A stretch of DNA of 64,000 nt from Nereocystis luetkeana (lineage: Eukaryota > Sar > Phaeophyceae > Laminariales > Laminariaceae). The DNA lies in the NCBI GenBank assembly GCA_031213475.1, contig JARUPZ010000002.1, positions 3,658,001 to 3,722,000 on the forward strand, given 5' to 3'. Position numbers and translations under genes: made by a program. Of this stretch, positions 38,319-50,300 are shown piece by piece. Position 1 is the stretch's first letter; each line of letters opens with the position of its first letter. The notes beneath the pieces were generated by a model. It was not told where the DNA came from. It saw only the letters and a list, made by a program, of their open reading frames with translations, and did no database searches.

Positions 38319-41300
38319 TCACGCCGACAGATGGTCCCCTCCAGTAACGCTAGCCACCGCTGCCACCGTCGCCGCCGCCACCGACGCCCCCACGCCTCCC
38401 CCCTCCTCCAGCTGCCCCGTCCCCACGGCCTGCCGACGCCTCCTCGGCGGCGAAACCCTAGCTTCCTCCCCAGCCTCAACGCCAACACGTGGCGCCGGCG
38501 ACACCGGCGACCCAGCACACACAGCTTCGACCATACGCTGACGCCTGCGCTGCTGCTCCTGCTGCTGCTGCTGCCGCTCCAACTTCTGCTCATGTTTCTT
38601 GGGGTTTTGAGAGGTGACCTTGGCTCGCGTCATGACGGCGCGAAGCCAGGGGTGGGAGAGCATCTGGTGCGCGGAGGGTCTGTCTTCCGGGTCTTTAGCG
38701 AGAAGGCGGCGCACCAGGTCCTTGCCCTCCGGAGAGACGTGGCGGATGCCCGGGGACTGATTTGAGGGAGAGGGGGGGGAGAGACAGAGCGAGGGCGGTT
38801 GCACGGAGACTGATTGAGGGCGAGGGCGAGGGAGGGTTACTATCGCCCATTTGCAGCAACACGCGCGCCGTAAGACTTGGAAGGATGGAATACCCCCCCG
38901 ACAGGCATGCCTGTCGGCTATTGAAAGTAGGCGGGTCGACAGAAGTGCCGCGTGGCATCGTCTCCTTATGCGATTTTTTTTTTTTGTTTCTCCACAAATT
39001 CCTAAAAAAATTTCACGTACTCTTCAAAAACACTAAACATGCCACGTACTCGTACCAGGTATTACATAAATACGAAACAAAACAACCACTCCTCTTGGTG
39101 TCGGAAACCAGCCACGCCACCAATTACTAGCGACATTTTCAACACAGCAACTTGAACCCCCCCCCCTTAACCTGGCGTAAAAAAAATGGTAAATATCAAT
39201 AGGAACACCTCTCACCCTGAGGTCCGGTTCTTGCTCGGAGAGCCTGCGCGCCACCTCTGCTTCTGAGAGGTTAACGCTGGCACCAAAGGGGTGTCTCCCG
39301 GTGAGGATAACCCACATCACCACGCCCAAAGCCCACATGTCCACCTTTTCGTCAACCGCCTGCCGAGTAAGCACTTCCGGGGCACTGCAGCGAGACATCA
39401 AAACGGGGAGGCGGTGCAAGGGGGGAGAGGTGAGAGGCGGTGCGATCCTCCTAGGGACACACATTTATTTAGCAATGCTTAGAAAGATGAAGATACGTCA
39501 GCTGTGCGATGAAAAATTCGGTCGAAACTTATCATGCATTTTATCAAGCCTGTTACCTGATACCGTATGTATTAGTCAACAACCGCCGTGAGGCAATATT
39601 TCAGAATCGTCACAATACGTTTGGCCTTGAAACCCTGGGGGGGGGGGGGGGGGGATGCAAAAACAAACATCTCGGTGTTTGGTTACGTGCAAGTCGTAAC
39701 CCTGTTTTTATACGACGAGAGATATATTGCGACAAGCCAACAAAAACGCGCTGCAAATTTACGCATGTATGTACGTACGCATCCTCCCTCATGCACAACA
39801 CAGTAGCGTATCACGTCACACCTGTACGCGACGGTGTAGTCTCGAGCGGTGCAGATCTGTCGGTGCTGCATGAAGGCTGACCCGAAGTCCGCAAGGCGCA
39901 CCTCGGGGACGCGATCGTCATCGCCCACAGCTGGACAAAAAAAAAAAAAAAAAAAAAAGAGAGAAGGAACAACAACAGTAGCGGGCGAAGGAAGGGAAGG
40001 GTGAGATGTATGCTTAACACCATTTCGCATAGCAGTCTCGTTTTGGGGACAAACCAGTCGAATTCTAAGTCTGTCTCCAAAGCGGGACTGCGGTCCTAAA
40101 AGGGATAGTAGCACATCGTATTAATAGTACGTGTATCCAACCCAGGAAACATGTTCCCGATCCCCCACAGATTATACGGCTCCCGCCCTGGATCGTGAGC
40201 TAGATCATACAGATCATACAGATCATACAGATCATATGTCTGCCCTGAAACATCTAAATGATCAACCCTTTTAGGGCTGCAGTCCCGGTTGGGGAACAAA
40301 TTACTTAGAATTTGACTGGTCCGTCCCCAAATTGAGACTGCAGTCCTACAAGGGTCAAGTACGGGAGGCGACCAAACCGGCAGCAGACCAGCCCACCATC
40401 ACTATTACGGGGGACCATAGTTAACAGGACCTACGGTACATAAAAAACCTATATATTTCCCTACTTTTACTAACAATATTTGGTCCTACTTGTTATGGTC
40501 CCCCCCGCAATACCAACACCTACCGCGCGTATGATGTGACACGCTAGCGATGGCACAACCGCGGTCCATCTCGACGAGATGCTGTTCCCAAGGTCGCCAT
40601 TTCGGTTCGTTTGCGCTACGCCTCCTCTGGTTATGAAAACCGTCGGCTCTGAAACTCGCCACAGACGGCGTGTCGTCTTGCATGCTATATATAATAATAC
40701 CTGGTACAGTATTAATAATGTTAATAACGCCTCCCCTGGATACGGAAAACGTCGGCTCTGAAATTCGTCACAAGAGGGTGTGTTGTCTTGCGTGCTATAT
40801 ACAATACAGTATGATTAATGTTACGAAGCAACGCCTCCCCTGGCTATGGAAAACGTCGGCTCTAAAATTCGTCACAGAAGGTGTGCTGCCTTACTCGTAC
40901 ATGTTACAGTGGGATATTAAAGCTATAATGAACCAACAACGCACAACATGCAACAATAAAAAAACATACTGGTACACGACGCGCGATAAATGAACAACAA
41001 CCGCACACCCGTCAGCACACCTACATCGTCACCCTCCAATCAACCACGATAATCAGAAACAGCATCAACACGGCAGGCAATCAGAGAACTAAGGGCATAA
41101 TGACCCCACATTGAAACAAGATTGGGAAACTCCCGCAGGAAGGTCTATCTCGCTCTCCTCCCTCTTCCCCTCTCCCCCCCCTCTCCTCTCACCGAGCATG
41201 ATGTTCTCGGGTTTCTGTCGTAGTAGCCGCAGCACCAGTAGCAGTAGCAGCAGCAGAAACAGCAGTGCCATTCGGCAACACAAGAATCACCACCGCGCAA

Positions 41301-44300
41301 CAAGCGTGACAAAAACGAGCCGACAACGTCAGCGATAACATCGCGGGCATCCGTGTGGTAGGGATGGGGGAGGGGGGGAAAAGAAAACCGAGAGGGCGGT
41401 ACAGGCAGACGAAAAAAGGAACGAAGCGTACGATTAATCCAACAGGACAACATGGTGCAAATATTAGCTTGAAACACACCAACACTCCAATGCTCCGGCC
41501 TGAACCAGGTCACCACAGCGCAATTCCCCCTCAAACAGCCTTGCCTAATATTTGGGCGCCTAGATCTGAAAAAAAATGTCTTATTACGGGGGACCTTAAT
41601 AAATACCAGGTATGGCCTACGGTATACCTGGTACACAAAAACCTATACATTCACCTATTTTCTTTAAACAATATTAGGTCCCATTTACTATGTTCCCCCG
41701 TAATAGGATCTCAAGCGAATCAATCTACGCTTTGACGGCGAACGAACAACTAGTCTTCCAACAAAAAATAGGCGCAACCGACGATATGCTTGTGAGGCTT
41801 TCATCTGTGGACATGCCAAATTCGGAAACAGACAAGAAGGCGCACGTACCAGGTCGAAGTGCACGATTCCTTTACGATGGAGGAAGCCTACCGCCTCCGC
41901 CACCTCCGCCATGATTCGCGCCGCCTGGCCTTCCGAGTAACGCCCCTGCGGAACGAATCAAAACCCAAAAAATTTACGTGAGTTGACCAATAGAAACCGC
42001 CGCCGGCGTTGGGGTATGACGCGAGGCGAAACACGCCGCATCGACCAGCACATCTAGACAACATATCCGGGCTGGATGGAGACTAGACCCATGCCGGCGA
42101 AAAATCTGAAGAAAAATCTGACAAAAAAAAAATTACAAACTATAAAGCGGGCTCGTCGCCGTGTTGCCGAGACAAAAAGCAGCAAAAGAGCGAGAGAGAG
42201 AAACATTAAAACAGGAACGGAATCGGATCACTTTCACGTGTTGCACGTCACGTGAGGCTGGTCGCTTAAGAAAAAAAAAGAAAAGAGAAAAACCAAAACC
42301 GAAACAAAGTATATAGAACAAGAAAACAACACACAGCCGAAATAATTTCAAAATAAATAAAAACCTAAGAAAAGAAGAGAAAAAACATGCAAGCAAGAAA
42401 AAGAGTGTGTGGGGGGGGGCGGGGGGGGGGGGGGGGGGGATCGAGCGAGCGAAAGAAACAAAATAACTAGGAACAAAAAAAAACTAAACAGAGCCAAGAC
42501 CAAAAGGTAGAAAGAAAGAAAATAAAAAATAAAAAATAAAAAAATGAGAAAACCCTACGTACGTACCTTGTCGGCCAAGCGGTGGTACAGCTCTCCACCC
42601 TGACACATCTCCATGACGATGTAGAACGAGTCCTGGTCTTCGAAGAACGCCTGCATCGTGACAATGTTCGGATGTGCCCCCGCGACTTTGAGCATGTTGA
42701 CTTCCTCCATCACCTGAAAGCCGATAAGGTCAAAGCCGACACGGTAGACGATAGACGGTACAACAAGGTAGGTACGGTCAGGGAAGGGCACAGGAGTATT
42801 TTTGTGGTTGAAGTGTGGTTGAAGAGGCAAGGGCGTGGGGCGGGGGGGCGGGGGGGGGCGCGTACTGCTGTATGCACTGCTGTTCTGTGTGCAGAAAGCA
42901 ACGAGGGGAAAGGGCGTGCCGATTGTTCAGCCACACGTACGCACACACATCCAGGTAACGGAGATACCAGGTGGAACATATAATACATGCCGGGTATGAT
43001 AAATAAATGAATATCTACAAAGGTTGTTGTCATATGTCATGATATTTATAATTGATAAGATGCCCCGCGCCGAGTAGAGTACAGATAACAGGATGACGTA
43101 CGCTGAATAATCGGTCGTGCCGTGCCCAACCAACCACCACAACGTGGGCCGCCGCAATCACTACTGCTACTGCTGCTTCTGTGCTGTTGTACTGCTGCTG
43201 TTGCCATCACCACGTAGGCCGGTAAAAGTGACACTTCTATCGAAATATCATGATCTGCGCAAAAATGCACGTGCCGTTGTGGGTGTGTTCCTCACGTTAT
43301 AACCCTTTTAGGACTGGAGTTCCCATTTTGGGGACACTTCGCTGAAATTTCAAGTAGTTTATCCCCAAAAGGGGACTGCGGTTCTTAAGTGTCCGTGCAG
43401 ATTATGCAATCTTAAGAGATGCAAGCTCTGTGGTCACAGGTGAGAGATACTATTAAATACATCGTATTAATAGTGCAATAAACAGTACCTGGTCGACAGC
43501 GCTGCGGTATACATCTGTACAATGAGCAAACGATTTTTGATGTACGTGTCCCGCACAGACTGGAATACCGGATATAAATAGCATTGCACTACTATTATAT
43601 ACCTGGATGCACGTATATCTGGTAACATAGAACATGCTATTGATATTACTACTCTATGGATCGGTACCCTGACTGCAGAATATATCGCTGACACCCACGC
43701 AGATGCTGATAAAAAAATTAAGTGGTCGTTCCTCTTCAACCACGAAATCAACCCTGTCTCTATACTGCTGTATTCTGTATAGTGCCTACACGATGCCTAC
43801 GACCATGATGTTTTGAATACCATATAAAGCTACTGACTGCTGTAGTCCATACAGACAACAGCAGTACCTCGAACCTCATTTTAGATACCAGGTATATTTT
43901 AAATATATTTTAAATACCCGCCAGTTGAATTTTAAATGCTTTAAACGTCCGCCATATGCCGGGGAAAACCCCGATAAAAAACCCCGCGAAAGTAGCGAGT
44001 GCCAGGTACGTACGTATAATGTGAAGAACACACACACACACGTATAGCCCAAAACCATCCTCCATCTCCTGAAGCCGAGGGAACGCCGACTTTTTAGTGC
44101 AGTGCCCTCCAGCTCTGCACCAACAACACCCGCAGACACACTTGTTCTATACCTGGTAATATATTACACTAACCCTTTTAGAACCGCAGTCTCGCTTTGG
44201 GGACAAACCACTCAAATTTCAAGCAGTTCGTCCCCAAAACGGGACTGCGGTTCTAAAGGGGTTAATAGTCTTCGGTTGTTTGGTCTACTACTCAGGGATC

Positions 44301-47300
44301 GGCACGATGGCTTCAGGCCGCCGAAATCCACAGCAGGAGATGAGGGAATTTACGCGCCATCCAGGGCGGTTGTCTTCCCCCATCGATACCTGGGCGGGGG
44401 CAGCACAGAGGTGCTTCCGGTTCAAGAGGGCAGCACTACACACACAATCTCTGCTAACGCCAGCACCACCAAACAAAGGGCAAAGCCCTCGCAGTATATT
44501 AGAGTTGCACCCCGTCTGACTGAGAACCGGGTACCCGGTGGCGGGTACCCGGAACCGTCGGAACCGGAACCGTCCCGGTCAAACTCACGGAACCGCGGGT
44601 ATTTTTACCCCGGGTACCCGTCAAGTGCTCTATAGACTGGGGTATACGTTGATTTACACTCCAGCGGCTGTGCCTCTAGACTCTCGCCTCTGCAGACTAC
44701 AGACCGAGAATAGAGAATACCCCTGTTAATATCTGCCTTGCCTACCACGCCGCCGCTCCATTTCTACAAGGGGGGCAAAAAGTGTATGTTAACCGGGTAC
44801 CCGTGTCCGCCTTACCACGCCGCCGCTCAAACTCTAAAAGGGGAGCAAACAGTGTATGGTAACCCGGGTACTCGGGTACCCGGGTACCCAGATACCCGTG
44901 TCGGCCTCATCCGCCGCCGCTCAAACGCTAAAAGGGGAGCAAAAAGTGTATTGTAACCCGGGTACCCGGGTACCCGTGTCTTCCGGGACCCGGGTACCCG
45001 GTTCCGGTTCCGCCTCAACCGCCCCCCACCCGGTCGGGTACCCGGTTCCAAATTTTGAGGCCGGGGTGCAACTCTACAGCATATATCGTCACATAAGTGC
45101 GGCATTCCGGTCGACTGCTGCGCTAACTATTTCAATCAGCACGAGGGACTTTCACTTTCAGACCATGCCCAAAAAAAATCGTTCGGCGTCGGCGAAGAAG
45201 TCGACCAGGACAACGGGTGTGCCGCAGGGGAAGGAAGCCTGCAACGGTGGGAGGGTCAAGGGCTCGAACGCCGCACGGCGGGCTGCGGTCTCGATGTGCC
45301 ATCTGGTGCGCATGTCTGTCTGCAGTCTCGGATGCGGGGCGGAAGCGTCAGGATTATATCGGGTAACCTCTCAACCATTGTTCAACCCTTCTTCGCACAT
45401 GGAAACACTCGTCGTATGCGCACCCCGTCGACCACGCCCGAACGCCACACCACCCTTCCGCATGTATGCCAACGATGGCAAACCCTAAACCATCCTTCTG
45501 TACCGTATTTCCCATTATTTGTTCAAATTAAAAAGGATCGGGCACCCACCCCCGAGGGCAAAGACCCCGATAACGGCGAAAGAGTCTGGTAGATTGCCTG
45601 GACGAGACAGCACTGGAGGGGGAGTCAGCGACGGGGTGGATGCCAGCGAAGATAGGTCACAGCACGGCGTCGACGGGCCCGAGGGGAGCGACCAGGAGGG
45701 AGGGGGGAAAAGATAAGCAGAGGGCGGAGGGAAACAATGGCCCGGGCCCGATGGGCAAAAGCACGCGTCGCTGCGTGTTCAGCTTACCGACGAACAGGCA
45801 CACGCGGCAGAGCTGGGAAGGGTCCGGCTAAGCACCCGTCGGGTGCCGTTGTTACCGAGGTGGGTCGGCCGACGAAAACCTTATCTTAGTCCGGAAGTCG
45901 AGGGCGACGCGGAGAGCCTGCACATGCGGCGATCGACCTCCGCGAAGACGACACAGGTGAGAGCGACCTTTCTATTTAACAGCAATCAATTGTACCGCTG
46001 TGTGCCGCGCGAGAGTTCAACAGCTGCCCTGCGTGCCGCGAACGCGACTGGCTGATGATATTTCTCTAACAAATTCGATCCACAATAGTTTTCGCATGAG
46101 TCACGTCACACTACCAGACAGACACGCGGTAGTTTCGCGTGGCAAAACGTCTCTGCAGGATTTCCTCACGCCGGTGCATGCACGGGGACCGACGGCGGGG
46201 GGGGTCAGCAGCGGTTGGTTGGGCCTGACTGAGAAAGCTGTGTTCAACCCTTACGCCCCCCGATCACGTCGTGGGCGTGGCGGAGCGCAGACCAGGTCTG
46301 TGAGTCGCTCGTGCACCCGTCGCGACCCCGGAGGGAGTCATTTGGACAACGCCATATCGGCTACAAAACCATCAAGGTCGCGGCTCGCGAGAGGGGCTGA
46401 AAAGCGCTTTGTTCCAGGCGGACTTGGCGGCAACGTTTTTCAAGGCGCGTGCGTTCGAGTCTCGGCTGTCAGCCTCGGTGAAGAAGGGAATGGGAGAAAC
46501 CATGTCGATCGAAAAAAAAAAAAAAAAAATGAGGGAGGTGAAGGTCGCGAGGTGTTGGGAGACAACGAGGACCACCTTGAAACCTTTCAAGCGACAAAGC
46601 CCAGGTTAACGGAAAAGTTCAGACGTCCTCCATTTCCCGTTTTTCGCTTGGATATGTAATATTTACGAACGAGCTGGCTGGATTGTTTCAATCCCTACTA
46701 GGCGACAGTGTGCAGTCTGGAGCCCGAAAAAAACAATTTAGCCAAGCTCGTTCGTTAAGTTCATTCACATCCGGACAGGATAACAGGAAATAGAGGACGT
46801 TTTGAAAAAAATCGCCACCCGAGCTTTGTCGCTGAAAGGTTTCAATGTGGTCCTCGTTGTCTCCGCAACACCTCGCGACCTTGACCTCCCTCATTACTTT
46901 TTTTTCCGGTCGACATGGGTTCTCCCATTCCCCTTCTTCAACAAGGCCGACAGCCGAGACTCATACGTGAGCGCCTTAAAGAACGCGGCCGCCAAGTCCG
47001 CCTGGAACACAGCGCTTTTCAGCACCTCTCGCGTGGATTCGCCAGCCGCGACCTTGATGGTTTTGTAGACGAATCGCGTCGTCCAAACAACTCTCGACAC
47101 GGCCACGACGTAATTGCGGAGCGTAGCTGTTGAACACAGCTCTATCAGGCCCAACCCCTGCCCACCCCCGCCGTCCGTCCCCGTGCCTGTACCGGCGTAA
47201 GGAGGGAGACCCTGCAGAGACGTTCTGCCACGCGAAACCAACGCGTGTCTGGAAGTGTAACGTGACTCATGCAAAAATGACTGTGGAGAGGATTTTGTCA

Positions 47301-50300
47301 GAGACATCATCAGCCAGTCGCGTTCGCGGTACGCAGACAGCTCTTGCACTCTCGCGCGGTACACCGCAGTACGCTTAACCCCTTCAGAACTCCATTCCCG
47401 TTTTGGGGACAAACCATTATATTTCCAAGTAGTTTGCCCCCAATTGTCCCCAAAAGGAGACTGCAGTCCTAAAAGGGATAACCAGAATGGTCGCTCTCAC
47501 CCGTGTCGTCCTCGCGGAGGTCGATCGCCGCATGTGCAGGCTTTCCGCGTCGCCCTCGACTTCCGGACGTAGAGAAGGTCTTCGTCGACCGACGCACCTC
47601 GGTAACAACGGCACCCAACGGGTGCTTAGCCGGACCCTTCCCAGCTCTGCCGCGTGTGCCTGTTTGTCGGGAAGCTAAACACGCAACAACGCGTGCTTTT
47701 TGCCCGGCGTGCCCTGGTCATTGGTTTCTCCCGCCCCCTGCTGATGTTCCCGCCTCCCCCCTCTTGGACACCCGAGGGCGAAAAGGTCCGCGTGGGATCA
47801 CGGTGCCATTGTGGAGCAGGGTCGTTGCACTATATATTCCTATTCAGATTGTGCCGCGTGTGCGTACGTAATGACGACCACACGACTCCACCCGCGACAT
47901 ACCATTGGAAAACATATCCAAATATCGAGAGTCGCTGAAAACATTGTGACCCTTGCAGCAGCAGAGTGCGTACGTAGAGCACACCAGTCGAATGTCGTAC
48001 GTATGATGCCTTGTACACCCGGTACGACATCAGCAGTATTAATAGTATTAATAGTACCAGTTTAGATGTACGAGATGTTTATGATTTGAGCGAGAAGCAG
48101 CAGTTTGTGGCATACCAGTGTCAGGTAATCGTCATTAATCGTCATGCCTCATGTCACGCCGACGAGTATACCAGTGTCATATGGGGAATGACTCAGCGAA
48201 GCGGATACTAAATACAACTACTGTATTAGTTTTTTCATGAATGAACACAAGCCCAGAAATCATATCGCCCTTACTTGACGTGGCAGTCAGCGACATTTGG
48301 TCCACCTGTCAGGACGTATAAAACCACTGGCAATTGCTTTGATCTCAAGAACTCAGGCAATCTCAGGGCTGACTATAAAAAAATATTACAGTAAATACCG
48401 TACGTCAGTGATCGAGAACACCTACATAAACGGGGGTAGGGGTGGGTGTGATTACCTATTTACCCTGGTTATCATTTGAGCTACAACTCTGTCGCACGTA
48501 CAGCAGTAGTATTAACAGCACCAGTGTGGATTGAAGTGCTTCTACGAAAGAGCGAAACGATAAAAATTTTAAAGAACAAACAACAGCTGTCAAGATTTCG
48601 TCGAAACTATCATCCCTGCAAGCAAGCTGCGTGATATTTCGATCGCGTACGAATTACGATATATATACGACCTCATGCTTCATGCTGCTCTGACAGAACT
48701 GGGCGTAGGGAAGCTATATACCTGGTATGAGAATAGCTGGCCAAATATATCACACAAATCTGATGCATTTCGAGCTTTCGCTTGCGCCGCGGGTCGTCTG
48801 TCATTTCCAACAAGCGGGTTCTAAGTTCCAACGTACACGCAACCCCACATATGCAGAACACAGCAGAGAGCAGATAGCAGAGAGCAGAGGAGAGCACTGA
48901 GGTCACGGGTTGAACACACACCCCCAAAGTTGACATTATTTATCGATTAATCGCCGCACCATCAACCAGCTGGCATGGACCAGCCAACGAACGACCAACG
49001 ACCAACGAGACTTATCTTGACCAAAGCAGAAGGGTTCGTTCGCACCTCTCCTATTAATATTATATTGATTGTTCGTGATGAAAAAAAACGACCGCGGTAC
49101 CTGGCACTATGTACATACAGCAACTTTTTTTTTTTTTTTTGCTCATCCCCTTTATCATCTTCGCACATCTTCTTCTTCTCTCTCTTTCCAACTCGTAACT
49201 CAGATCCGGGGTCACCTATTAATAGCAGGCTCTTCTACCCCCTTCCCGCTACGGTACGTGCCTTCATTTTTATCGCGGGAAGATTTTAGCCTTTTCTTCC
49301 CTCGTCGACTCGCATCGAATTGTGCCTACCCACGCTGCAAGGCGCTCTCAACAATTGAATCCTTTTTTATTTTTATTTTTGCAAATAAAGTCAAAGTCCG
49401 ACCCACCTGGGGCTCGAACCCAGGACTCAAACACAAGTAGAATTCGAGGTTAACCACTTGAACCACCGGGGCGACCGGCTGCTGGAGTTTATTTATCACA
49501 TCAACCGCTTTGTTAAGACTGCAATCCGGAGTTGAGGGTAAACTACTTGAAATTAGAGTGGTTCACCCCAAAAGCGAGACGACAGTCCTAGACGGTAGAA
49601 ACCGTTTTTTAACCCGCCGACGTCCAGCATACCCACTTTCAGTGCAGGTTGCCTCGGGTATATTTACCCCCCAAGATGTCAGGAGGCAGCATAAAAGCAG
49701 CAGTGTGCAAAGTACTAGTACCTACGCAGTGGACGGCGCTTTCACCCTTCATGCCTTCGCGCCCAGGCAGCACACCGTGAAAGCCAACGTCTCTTTGTTT
49801 CTTGCGTGATACTGGTATGTCAGGTTCGGTTATTATTAAAAGTGGAAGGCTCTTCGCAAAATTGCAGCCGGCTCATGTGTTTCATGTTGAACTCATGTGA
49901 AGGCATGTTGAAGGTCAATCGGCCCGTCAACCCTTTGGGCATCGGTCCACAACAGTAGTATATACCGATCGTAATAAGTGCGGGGGTTTAACATAAAAAT
50001 AAAAATACCCTGGGTATTGACAGTCGATGCTCTGGTACGGAGCAGCGGTTTGCGGGGAGGTCGGCAGGTCTGCCTGCTGCCTCGGCACATGGGATGTGCC
50101 AGGTAATATGCTTCTTACATCGCCCATGGTTCATCCCCCCTCTTGATAACAGACCGCCGATGCTAAACGAGTACGTACCTGGTACGAGTACGAGTACTAT
50201 GTACTGGTACGAGTAATAAGTCGCCTACCGTTTGTGTTGCTGCACCCAGTGAAAACAGTGGCACCATCATCACCAAAAATAAAATAACGACGGCTCGTTT

